This document shows, one piece after another, positions 1 to 7,232 of a stretch of 14,446 bases of DNA. The notes beneath the pieces are model-generated. The model was not told the DNA's origin. It did no database searches and was given only the letters and a program-made list of their open reading frames with translations. Both the position numbers and the translations under genes were made by a program. Within the stretch, counting starts at the first letter, position 1, and each line of letters begins with the position of its first letter. The DNA is taken from assembly GCA_022592445.1 (NCBI GenBank), contig JABYQR010000637.1:1-14446 (forward strand). Reading direction: 5' to 3'. This stretch comes from Cytidiella melzeri. Its lineage: Eukaryota > Basidiomycota > Agaricomycetes > Polyporales > Irpicaceae.

Positions 1-812
1 AAGGCGAGAGAATGGTGTGACAACCCGAATTGTCAGAGGCCGCGAGGACATCTCTCCAAGGACTGTTTTGCATACGGAGGAGGAAAGTGCAGACAATACC
101 CGGAGTGGTGGAGGTGGAATAGGGATATTCATCTTCCTCTGAACCAACGTTCAAAGTTGCAGAACATCAGTAAGACATTCAACGCAAATAAGACGCCGAA
201 GGTGAATGCCGCAGTTGAGGAGCCGAACACTGTAGAAATCAACTCGGCAACTATCCTAAGCCAAGAAGTCTACTTCCTTAACACCGTAGTTCAAACCAAC
301 CCTGACAATGGGATTGAATGCCACAACACCGCTCTATCAGTCAACCAAAACAAGGAACTCACCGTATATCACGATTCCGGTGCCAATTGGCACATCTTTT
401 TTGATTGCTCCGACTTCATGAACTACCGGCCAATCGAACCTGTCACCGTCCGAGGATTTGGATCGTCGCTCACGACTTCTGCTACTGGGGTTGGAGACGT
501 ATACCTTGAAGCCACGGTTGACAATGCAATTCATACCGTCAAACTCTCTGACGGCCTGCATGTCCCGGCAGCCAGGATGAATCTTCTTTCGCAAGGCTGT
601 CTTGAACGCCGAGGCGTAGGATCAATGACTAAGGGAGGCCGACTATCCTTGGAACTGAATGGGAACATGTTGATAACCGGCGCCCTGAACCACAACAATC
701 TATATCTCCTAGATGTGCGGCCAACAACACCATCCAATAACACCGGACCCACATTACTGGAACGTATCACTATGCCACTTGCCGCCACATTCCATACACA
801 ATCAGTCTCAGT
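1..812 (+). pseudogene. pol: copia Gag-Pol fragment: CCHC zinc knuckle and aspartic protease
   Basis: Reading frame 1 is open from the first base, so the gene starts upstream of the window; the in-window ATG at 157-159 is internal. Codons at 16, 31, 49 and 64 give a CX4CX5HX4C box, a slightly widened version of the retroviral-type nucleic-acid-binding knuckle. It is followed by a GGGK / PEWW stretch common in fungal copia Gag. The aspartic protease (retropepsin-like, cleaves the polyprotein) is marked by D-S-G-A with the catalytic Asp at 373-375, then the hydrophobic G-x-G region and an L-H-V-P-x-x-x-x-N-L-L-S motif at roughly 558-590. The catalytic Asp is intact. Frame 1 stops at 832-834, but the homologous reading moves to frame 3 about 813, a net -1 shift. 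It is classed as a pseudogene because downstream Pol is broken in many places. Confidence 0.85.
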
Positions 813-1114
813 GGATTTTTACACTGCCTACTAGGCCATAGAGGTGTTAAAGGGCTGTTGCGCGTGACAACGGGCCTACAGATAGACATGGAACGCCTCA
901 ATGAGACATGTGAAACCTGCGCGCAAGCAAATATCAAACGTTTACCTTTCCCTAAATCTTCAAATCTCAGGGCTAACCACCTACTCTTCCGCATCCATCT
1001 CAATATCTGCAGACCTCTCCCTCTCGGATACGGTGGCATTAAATATTTTACGCCATGTGTCGACTGCCACTCTTGCTGGAGGTGCCCATTGTTCCTAAAA
1101 CTCAAATCTGACAC
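813..1114 (+). pseudogene. pol: copia GAG-pre-integrase (HHCC) and start of integrase core
   Basis: After the shift near 812 the homologous reading is in frame 3. The integrase N-terminal zinc-binding HHCC is visible: His at 822-824 and 837-839 (L-G-H-R-G), Cys at 909-911 and 918-920 (C-E-T-C). It is followed by K-R-L-P-F-P and the first strand of the catalytic core. The position of the first catalytic Asp, usually H-S-D-x-C-G-P in the family, reads H-L-N-I-C-R-P, with AAT at 1002-1004. That is Asn instead of the DDE-motif Asp, so integration activity should be lost. The core then reads G-Y-G-G-I-K-Y-F and L-K-S-D-T and is cut at 1115 by element N. It resumes in the same frame at 5504. The open frame that continues to about 1688 is read-through into element N and is not a gene. 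Confidence 0.85.
1111..1114. repeat. 4-bp target duplication of outer element N (partner 5500-5503)
   Basis: ACAC stands immediately before TGATGC (1115) and again immediately after GTGTCTCA (ends 5499). Extending to 5 bp fails (GACAC against ACACC), so the duplication is 4 bp. Keeping one copy restores in-frame S-D-T-L-T-E of the copia integrase, which strongly supports the boundaries. Confidence 0.85.
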
Positions 1115-1690
1115 TGATGCGCCTGGAAATCGGCTAGGCACGGAGACCCGGCAGCAGCCCGCCATTTGCGCGGCCCGCTTCATCCTGAGCGGCAAATCCC
1201 TCCACTTGCCCAGCGTCACGGGCACGAGGAGTTCACCAAGGTCACAAGGAGTTTGCCAAGGATCCGAGGACTTAACAAGGAGCAGCAACACGCCGGAAAC
1301 ATCCGAGGCCGAGGAATCGCACCGAACTCTGACTTACAGACATGCCCCTTTTGCATCGGAGCATGGCCCGGCCAGCCACCAAGTGTTTTGGACGCGGGTT
1401 GGACCAGCGGTAGAAGAAACTGACTTGCAAACCCCGTTCCAGGAAGACTCCTATCACGCCACACTGTGCAACTTCGGGACGGCGCCTCATCACCTGCTTG
1501 CAACGGTTGGCGCCTCTTCAGCGCAAGGGCGCGCGCCGCTACTCCGCGTCGACCAATGCTGTGTCCTGCCGAGCGTCGACTCGCCGGACATTTTGCCTCC
1601 GCAGACGGAAGTATTCTGCCACCATGTTTCCTTGCTCTTGCATTTGGGTTTAGGACATAGAAGAAAAGATTTAGGAGAGGGTCCTTAGGG

Positions 1691-1700
1691 TATATAAAAA
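1691..1700 (+). promoter_or_regulatory. TATA box of outer element N
   Basis: TATATAAAAA, 576 bp into the element, is conserved at the equivalent place in the inner copy. The only sizeable conserved reading frame begins 150 bp downstream, so this is the natural promoter for it and defines the sense strand of element N. Transcription start is inferred, not seen. Confidence 0.6.
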
Positions 1701-1849
1701 GGTGTTGCCTGTACTGCGTAGAAAATCAATCAATCCCCACCCCAGTTTCCAGAGTACACTTTACACTTTGCGTTCGCGTCGAGGGAGTCTCTTTGCGTCC
1801 CTAGCTGTAGCTTCTTCTGCGTTGCCTCATTGCGATCTCTTCCACGTTT

Positions 1850-2404
1850 ATGTCCGCTGCGTCTACCAACGACAACCCGCCTCGAGTCTGCCGTTACTGT
1901 CCCACCGTTCCCCACCTACCCGACGGTTGCTGCCCTTACCACCCGCGCCCGCGCAAGGTTCTACGCCGTTACCCCATCATCCCCGCGCCCACGCCGCCGC
2001 CAGAACCCTTAGCAGCGCCTACGGTCTCCCCTGAGAGATCTACTCCTGAATCACCTTTGCCAGCGTAGTCCGTCGCCTCCGTCGCGTACTTGCTTGATAA
2101 CTGCTCTCACTGCAACACTCAGAGCAATCACCCAATTCCCCTATGTTCAGGACCTTTCGTCCTGCTTAACTGCAACTGCCTGTGCGCGCTGCACCCAGAT
2201 TGTTGGCTGTCACCAGAATTTGAAGGCGAGGACCACGAGTGCGAACTAGTGCAGTTCAATCTTACCAGCTCTACCAACATTGTCGTTGGCCACGCATTGC
2301 CGCTCGGAAAGTGTTGTTCTACACTACCGCCCCCGCGCGCAGTCTGTCGAGTCAAATTGACGGCAGTCTCACATAGCCTTACGCTGCGACTTGCGCACCA
2401 ATAG
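1850..2404 (+). pseudogene. Broken copy of the element N Cys/His-rich reading frame
   Basis: The ATG at 1850 opens the same frame as the intact inner copy (3654 down to 3127, - strand). A single TAG at 2066-2068 interrupts it, where the inner copy has TCG (Ser). The frame then continues to TGC-rich sequence and a stop at 2402-2404. All paired Cys (C-x2-C twice, plus the later C...H-x2-C) are kept. Several Arg and Pro codons of the inner copy are Cys or Leu here, each a C-to-T change at CpG. Near the C terminus a 17-bp deletion between two ACGCAT copies changes the reading frame, so the last residues differ. No known family is recognised. It is called a pseudogene because of the stop and the shifted end. 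Confidence 0.5.
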
Positions 2405-2444
2405 CTTGTCTTTCTCTTACGGCTCCTTTGGGCTTCGTTATACT

Positions 2445-2541
2445 GCGTTTGCTTCCTAACTGTGTTATTTTACTGTGTTACTGCGTCTGCGTTTCACCTT
2501 CACTGCGTCGGGTTTACTGCGTTCACTTTCACTGCGCCCGC
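2445..2541 (+). repeat. Degenerate ACTGCGT array in element N
   Basis: Six or so spaced copies of (T)ACTGCGTT-like words run through this stretch (for example TACTGCGTTT, TTACTGCGTTC, CACTGCGCCC). The inverted equivalent (AACGCAGT words) is at about 2947-3050 in the inner copy. The inner copy of element N inserted immediately at the right edge of this array. Function unknown; it could be a slippage-prone U5 segment. Confidence 0.5.
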
Positions 2542-2543
2542 GT
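2540..2543. repeat. 4-bp target duplication of inner element N (partner 5095-5098)
   Basis: GCGT precedes TGAGACAC (2544) and follows the end ...GCGTACCA (5094). Joining the flanks through one GCGT gives CCCGCGTTTTACAGCG, exactly the uninterrupted sequence found inside the inner copy (about 2936-2951, reverse strand). The empty-site sequence is therefore documented within this window. Confidence 0.85.
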
Positions 2544-3126
2544 TGAGACACTGAGTCACGCTTCAAACTAAGAACTACCTTAAAGACAACACAACCACCC
2601 ACGAAGTGGCGATAGAAGTGTAAAGGTGTGGAAGCGCGGAAGTGTTAAAGTGTGCGAGGTGGTCTTAGAGTCCTAGTTTTACTTGTGCTAAAAGAGCGAC
2701 AAGGTTTATGATAAAGTGTATGCGCAGGGAGCTAGGTGGGCAACTACCACACGTATTGCGGGTAAAAGGCAAGTCGGCGCGGTGAAAGCGAAAGAGTTAT
2801 AGCGCGGCTCCAAGAGAGCGCGCGGGAGATGTCGCGACTTGTAGGAAAACAGCGCGCGGAGGGACGCAGAAGATAAACGCAGGTGCAATATGAATCTCGA
2901 ACACAAAACGCGGTCGCTGGTGAAGATGAAGTAGTCGCTGTAAAACGCGGGCGCAGTGAAAGTGAACGCAGTAAGTTCAACGCAGTGAAGGTGAAACGCA
3001 ACGCAGTAACGCAGTAAAATAATGCAGTTAAAAAGCAAACACAGTATAACAAAGCCAAAAGGAAATGTAAGAGAAAGATAAACTAATAGCGCGCGGGTCG
3101 CAGCGGAAGGCTATGTGAGATTGCCG

Positions 3127-3654
3127 TCAATTGGACTCGACAGACTGCGCGTGGGGGCGGTAGTGTAGAACAACACCTCCCGAGCGGCGATGCGTATTAC
3201 AGGCAAATGCGTGGCCAACGACGACGTTGGTAGAGCTGGTAAGATTGAACTGTACTAGTTCGCACTCGTGATCCTCGCCTTCAAAGTCTGGAGATAGCCA
3301 GCAATCTGGGTGCGGCGCGCGCGGGCGATTGCAGTTGAGCGGGACAAAAGGTCCTGAACGTAGAGGAATTGGGTGGTCGCTCTGAGTGTCGCAATAGGAG
3401 CAGTTATCCAGCGAGTCCGCGACGGAGGCGACGGACGACGCTGGCGAGGGTGATTTAGGAGTTGATCTATCAGGGGAGACCGTAGGCGCTGCTGAGGGTT
3501 CTGGCAGCTGCGTGGGCGCGGGGATGATGGGATAACGGCGTAGAACCTCGCGCGGGCGTGGGCGGTAAGGGCAGTGACCGTCGGGTAAGTGGGGAACAGT
3601 GGGGCAGTAACGGCAGACTCGAGGCGGGATGTCGTTGTTAGACGCAGCGGACAT
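3127..3654 (-). CDS. Hypothetical Cys/His-rich protein of element N, 175 aa
   Basis: The start ATG at 3654 is 150 bp downstream of the element's TATA box, with the same spacing in both copies. Residues 14-28 have C-x2-C-x4-H and a further H-C pair. Residues 42-72 are Pro/Ser/Thr-rich and look disordered. Residues 85-118 carry C-x2-C-x5-H and then C-x6-H-x2-C, an arrangement that could bind zinc. The paired Cys and the 94/115 His are kept in the outer copy despite many other changes. Where the overlapping frame (3794-3255) can be compared it differs more between copies (about 12 of 60 residues against 7-8 of 54), which mildly favours this frame. I do not recognise the family. It may be a small protein encoded in a long LTR/U5, a captured fragment, or chance. 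Confidence 0.4.
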   Translation of the reverse strand: MSAASNNDIPPRVCRYCPTVPHLPDGHCPYRPRPREVLRRYPIIPAPTQLPEPSAAPTVSPDRSTPKSPSPASSVASVADSLDNCSYCDTQSDHPIPLRSGPFVPLNCNRPRAPHPDCWLSPDFEGEDHECELVQFNLTSSTNVVVGHAFACNTHRRSGGVVLHYRPHAQSVESN

Positions 3655-3802
3655 AAACGTGGAAGAGGTCGCAATGAGGCAACACAGAAGAAGCTACAGC
3701 TATGGGCGCAAAGAGACTCCCTCGACGCGAACGCAAAGTGTAAAGTGAATTCTGGAAACTGGGGTGGGGATTGATTTATTTCTACGCAGTACAAACAACA
3801 CC

Positions 3803-3812
3803 TTTTTATATA
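3803..3812 (-). promoter_or_regulatory. TATA box of inner element N
   Basis: TTTTTATATA on + reads TATATAAAAA on the - strand, identical to the outer copy's box. It points toward the reading frame starting at 3654, and opposite to the outer promoter at 1691, so the two promoters converge. Confidence 0.55.
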
Positions 3813-4258
3813 CCCTAAAGACCCTCTCCTAAACCTTTCCTTCTATGTCCTAAACCCAAACGCGAGAGCGAGGAAACAGGGTGGCAGAATACTTCCGTCT
3901 GCGGAGGCAAAATGTCCAGCGAGTCGACGCCCGGCGGGACACAGCGTTGGTCGACGCGGAGTAGCAACGCGCGCCCTTGCGCTGAAGAGGCGCCAACCGT
4001 CGCGAGCAGGTGATGGGGCGCCGTCCAGGAGTTGCACAGCGTGGCGTGATAGGAGTCTTCCTGAAACGGGGTTCGCGCGTCAAGTTTCTTCTACCGTTGG
4101 TCCGACCCGCGTCCGACACTCTTGGTGGCTGGCCGGCCCATGCTCCGATGCAAAAGGGGCGTGTCTGTGAGTCAGAGTTCAGTGCGATTCCTCGGGCCCG
4201 GATGTTTCCGGCGCGTTGCTCCCTGTCAAGTCCTCGGATCCTCGGCGGACTCCTTGTG

Positions 4259-4263
4259 ACCTC
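4259..4263. repeat. 5-bp target duplication of the 703-bp solo LTR (partner 4967-4971)
   Basis: ACCTC lies directly before TGACATGG (4264) and directly after CGCGACA (ends 4966). Rejoining the flanks gives TTGTGACCTCGGTGAAC, matching the uninterrupted outer copy near 1220-1240 read in reverse. Confidence 0.85.
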
Positions 4264-4387
4264 TGACATGGATAGTCCAACAGAGACTGGATTTTTTCAA
4301 CAAATGTCACAAGTTTACAGCCTTAGGCGCCTATCTAGAGCGCTTATTTTCCGGCTATGAGTTTTACCGGACCTAACCCTAACCCGG

Positions 4388-4397
4388 GTCACGTGAC
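4388..4397. promoter_or_regulatory. Palindromic CACGTG (E-box-like) site in U3
   Basis: GTCACGTGAC is a perfect 10-bp palindrome around CACGTG, the core bound by bHLH factors in fungi. It lies about 370 bp upstream of the LTR's TATA box. A role as an activator site is inference only. Confidence 0.3.
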
Positions 4398-4494
4398 ATC
4401 CTGCCTTATTTATCATTAGTCCAGACCCAAACCCTAGACTCAATCTGGAGCGGTTCCAGATCAACCTAGGCTATTGTTCTATTGTTCTCCTTCC

Positions 4495-4585
4495 ATTGTT
4501 AGGGATTCCCCAGGGATTCCCCCAGTTCTTATTGTCCTATTGTCTTTCATCTATTGTTAGGGATTCCCCAGGGATTCCCCCAGTT
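4495..4585 (+). repeat. 33-bp direct repeat, period 58, in the solo LTR
   Basis: The unit beginning ATTGTTAGGGATTCC occurs at 4495-4527 and again at 4553-4585 with no difference that I can see. ATTGTCCTATTGTC filler lies between, and more CTATTGTTCT words lie on both sides. Such tandem blocks are common in U3 regions. Confidence 0.75.
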
Positions 4586-4760
4586 TCTATTGTTCTATTG
4601 TCTTATTGTTCTAGCTCTATTGTTCTATGTACCCTGGTCTTTGACAGCTACCCTGGTCCTTGACAGTTACCCTGGTTCCTAATTGTTCTATTGTTACTCC
4701 AGCCCCACAGTTACTCCAGTCCCTAGTGTGGAAACTTGTGCACAGACCACCCAGCCACAG

Positions 4761-4769
4761 TATATATAG
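4761..4769 (+). promoter_or_regulatory. TATA box of the 703-bp solo LTR
   Basis: TATATATAG is followed by a C/T-rich stretch, as expected of a core promoter in an LTR. It is oriented away from U3 repeats and gives the LTR its sense direction. Confidence 0.5.
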
Positions 4770-5503
4770 TAGCCCTTACCCTCCCTAGCTCTGCATCTTG
4801 ACCTCTCTGTCATTTGCACTGCTAGTATCCGGCCTCTGTGCCTGCTTGCCTGCTCATCATCGACTCTGACCTTGTTGTCATCGTTGGAGATCCCTTTCCT
4901 TTTCCACCATCATCTACTCCACCCTTGTTTAGGGTTTAGCAGTATAGCAGCAGTCGCTCCGCGACAACCTCGGTGAACTCCTCGTGCCCGTGACGCTGGG
5001 AAAGTGGAGGGACTTGCCGCTCAGGATGACGCGGGCCGCGCAAATGGCGGGCTGCTGCCGGGTCTCCGCGCCTAGCCGATTTCCGGGCGTACCAGCGTTT
5101 TACAGCGACTACTTTCATCTTCACCAGCAACCGTGTTTTGTGTTCGAGATTCATACTGCGCCTGCGTTTACCATCCGCGTCTCTCCGCGCGCCGTTTTTC
5201 TACAAGTCGCGAAGTCTCCCGCGCGTTCTCTTTGAGCTGCGCTAAAACCCTTTTGCTTTCACCGCGCCGACTGCCCCTTTTACCCGCAATACGTGTGGTA
5301 GTTTGCCTGTCTAGCTCCTTTCACATAAACTTTATCACAAACCTTGTCGCTCTTTTTAGCACAGGTAAAACTAGGACTCTAAGACCACCTCGCACACTTT
5401 AACACTTCCGCGCTTCCACACCTTTACACTTCTATTGCCACTTTGTGGTTGGTTGTGTTGTAAGGTTGTACTTATTTTGAAGCGTGACTAAGTGTCTCAA
5501 CAC

Positions 5504-6034
5504 CCTGACCGAATTCATCAAATTCAAGTCCGCGGTTGAACGCTTCACCAGCAAGAAGATAGCTGTTATCAGGGTTGACAACACGTCCGAACTTGTGGAA
5601 AGACAATTCAAATCATATTGCGAGATGGAGGGTATTTCTTTTGAGAAAATCGTTCCTGACACCTCACCGCAAAATGGAGTTACTGAACGCTCGAATTGGA
5701 CCCTGGCTTCCATGGCACGTGCTATGCTCATCGACAGTGCCTTGCCCGACTTATTTTGGCCACTGGCGGTGCAATGTGCAGCGCACATACTAAATTGTGT
5801 TCCCACCACCGCTCTGCCTCCGCACACAACTCCTTACCATCTCTGGCACAACCGACCGCCCCACATATCCCACCTCCAAATTTTTGGATCTCGAGTGATA
5901 TTGAGGAAGCTCCTATCAGACTCACTCAACAAAATCCAGGCACGTGGCGAGGAACGCAGATTTGTGGGCTACGCAAAAGGCGCCAAGGGATATCTCATCT
6001 GGTTCCCGGCCTCACACACCGTTCGCGCTTGCCG
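5504..6034 (+). pseudogene. pol: copia integrase catalytic core and C-terminal part
   Basis: This resumes frame 3 directly after the ACAC duplication with L-T-E-F-I-K-F. The second catalytic Asp is at 5577-5579 (R-V-D-N) and the catalytic Glu at 5685-5687 (N-G-V-T-E-R), separated by 35 residues: the D,D35E spacing of retroviral-type integrases. Downstream lie the usual copia motifs W-P-L-A-V and A-A-H-I-L-N, L-H/W-x-N-R-P-P, F-G-S-R-V, and R-R-F-V-G-Y followed by G-Y-L-I-W-F-P. It ends in T-V-R-A-C-R, where the usual R-D-V-x-F would follow. The gypsy-family solo LTR enters at 6035 and the protein resumes at 6748. The apparent extension to a stop at 6119 is LTR sequence. With Asn at the first catalytic position (1002-1004) the enzyme should be inactive. 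Confidence 0.88.
6030..6034. repeat. 5-bp target duplication of the 713-bp solo LTR (partner 6748-6752)
   Basis: TGCCG precedes TGTTAAGACC (6035) and follows CGTAACA (ends 6747). One copy restores C-R-D-V-I-F of the copia protein in frame. Confidence 0.88.
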
Positions 6035-6747
6035 TGTTAAGACCGACTATCGTCAAGGGACAAGTTGTCAGGTTAGAACCCCTTGGTGTAGCTACACTCA
6101 AGGTCTGATGATGGTCTAGGCCGCGCGGTCGCTGTCAAGCACAGTGGCAGACAGATGATGGTTCGATAGAAGGAATATTGATACGAAGTGGATAGACTGA
6201 GGTTCTAGCCCCCATGTCTGACAGCTATTTATACATGTTGACCTAACTACTTTTGGACCAGTCCGAGGTAGTGGTAGCAAATCGGAGAAACAGAAAGGAA
6301 GAACAATGCACAGAGAACAGCCACTACTCTGGAAAGCCAATGAGAGAAAAGACCGTCAAGGTGCGGAAACAAGGAGCAATAGAAAGGGGAAACATGAGGC
6401 AGAGATCAATGGAGAAGGGGTTGCACCCAAAACAGGGGATAGACGGAGTTGGATCCGAAACAGGGGATAGGCGGGGTTGGACCCGATGGAGTGGTAACGG
6501 AGGTATGGAAAGACCGAGGGTTGCACAAAGGCAATGGTAACCAATCGGAGTTAGGTCCGAGGTTTGAATGGACATCAGAAGGTAACTGATAACATAATAG
6601 TCCGTGTTGAACGGAGGCGATGTGGATCAGGGAATGATGGAGGAAAGACGAGTTGGATCGTCAAGGCAATTGTAGAGAAGATAACTGGTTATCAAGGTAA
6701 TCGAAGAAGTAAAGGAAAATAATAAGGTGTGGAGACCGTTCGTAACA
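6035..6747 (-). mobile_element. 713-bp solo LTR, gypsy family of 11830-14446, inverted
   Basis: The termini TGTTA...TAACA, a 5-bp target duplication and absence of internal DNA mark a solo LTR. Its reverse complement matches the 5' LTR at 11830-12541 almost base for base (about 5 differences in the first 145 bp), so the family has moved fairly recently. On the sense (-) strand it carries TATAAATA (6226-6233 on +) and about 2.5 copies of a 28-bp repeat near 6420-6490. It lies antisense to the copia gene it interrupts. Open frames seen across it are fortuitous. Confidence 0.88.
6226..6233 (-). promoter_or_regulatory. TATA box of the inverted solo LTR
   Basis: TATTTATA on + is TATAAATA on the - strand, equivalent to 12344-12350 in the 5' LTR. 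Transcription from it would run leftward, antisense to copia integrase. Confidence 0.5.
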
Positions 6748-7232
6748 TGCCGTGATGTCATTTTCCTCGACAACCAATTACCCTTGCCCATTCCTACCAC
6801 CACCTCATCATTCTCTACGCTGTGGGACGACGTGTTTGTTGAAAACAACACGCGTTTTGTAGACAAAACACATGACACCGACGCACCAGACGGGTACGTA
6901 CTCCCTGAGCGCGGTGCAAGCAAAATGAATGACACTTTCTCCGGTAGAGAAGTGTTGCATTGGCCGGATGCCGACACAACTCTTGGTGCCCCGGTTGGGC
7001 AGATTCTGGACAAACTGCGGGCTCCGGATGGGCTGGACACACCTGCTGGTGAGCAGAACCTGTCTCTGGACAAGACAAAGAATCTAACACGCACAACATT
7101 AGCGCCACGACGGCGTACTCTACCTGTCAGGTACAAGGAGAGCAACTCCGAGTATTCACGCGAGGGGGGGTTGCACATCGACCACAACTTAACTCTCAAT
7201 GCTCTCACACACGGAATCCAGCTAGAAGATGC
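6748..7232 (+). pseudogene. pol: copia integrase C-terminus to reverse transcriptase linker
   Basis: It resumes with C-R-D-V-I-F (6748-6765) in frame 1, as the 718-bp insertion predicts. The following ~155 residues are the low-conservation linker of copia Pol, hydrophilic and rich in Thr, Asp and Pro, including A-P-R-R-R-T and L-P-V-R-Y. Near 7232 the homologous reading passes to frame 3 (S-x-P-D-T-P-R-T and N-N-D-S-P-F continue in frame 3 from 7233), a net -1 change. The frame-1 stop at 7315-7317 is therefore not the natural end. Confidence 0.75.

Larger units (their letters stand above)
4264..4966 (+). mobile_element. 703-bp solo LTR of a third LTR-retrotransposon family
   Basis: The ends are TGACATGG and CTCCGCGACA (TG/CA) with an exact 5-bp target duplication and no internal region, so this is a solo LTR left by LTR-LTR recombination. 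The sense strand is inferred as + from TATATATAG at 4761-4769 with about 200 bp downstream, a usual U3-R-U5 layout. The centre is built of short repeats: ATTGTT/CTATTGTTCT words, two 33-bp units (4495-4527, 4553-4585) and three 19-bp units starting TACCCTGGT near 4629. A palindromic GTCACGTGAC sits at 4388-4397. The superfamily cannot be told from the LTR alone. Confidence 0.8.
2544..5094 (-). mobile_element. Element N, inner copy, inverted inside the outer copy
   Basis: The reverse complement of 5094 to 2544 starts TGGTACGCCCGG and ends AGTGTCTCA, matching the outer copy along its length (for example its 5095-5499 arm against 2544-2945, and 1240-2540 against 4258-2945). Without the 703-bp solo LTR and one ACCTC it is 1843 bp. 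It is a younger insertion than the outer copy because it interrupts it. It keeps the TATA box (3803-3812) and the 175-codon frame intact. The two head-to-head copies create a long inverted repeat with a ~400-bp unpaired loop. Confidence 0.85.
1115..5499 (+). mobile_element. Element N, outer copy (TG...CA, ~1.83 kb without inserts), probable long solo LTR
   Basis: Own sequence occupies 1115-2543 and 5099-5499, about 1830 bp once the inner insertion and one GCGT are removed. Termini are TGATGCGCC and AGTGTCTCA, with only TG/CA inverted. There are no long terminal inverted repeats and no internal direct LTRs. A TATA box lies at 1691-1700 and a broken Cys-rich frame at 1850-2404. TG/CA ends, short target duplication, promoter and lack of transposase fit a solo LTR of a long-LTR retrotransposon, or a non-autonomous derivative. 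No internal region or primer site is present to settle the family, which I do not recognise. Compared with the inner copy it has more CA/TG where the inner has CG, a premature TAG, and a 17-bp loss between ACGCAT repeats. This agrees with it being the older copy. Confidence 0.8.

Noticed and set aside
858..1688. Long open frame from copia integrase into element N
   Set aside because: Only 858-1114 is copia coding; the remainder is element N sequence that happens to be open, and its inverted duplicate shows no conservation of this frame.
3255..3794. 179-codon frame overlapping the Cys/His-rich frame on the - strand
   Set aside because: It starts upstream of the likely leader, shows more amino-acid differences between the two copies in the comparable region and has no recognisable motif. 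Kept only as an alternative.
4372..4385. CCTAACCCTAACCC, telomere-like
   Set aside because: Little over two CCCTAA units inside an LTR; too short to be an interstitial telomere, and the LTR ends are well defined around it.
1115..5499. Reading the whole 1115-5499 block as one DNA transposon with long terminal inverted repeats
   Set aside because: The inversion is explained by two nested copies with separate 4-bp duplications; the outermost ends (TGATGCGCC and AGTGTCTCA) are not inverted copies of each other beyond TG/CA.
6253..6575. Open frames on both strands within the solo LTR (also 11908-12253)
   Set aside because: They coincide with LTR tandem repeats and promoter DNA, and are explained by the 28-bp repeats keeping frames open.
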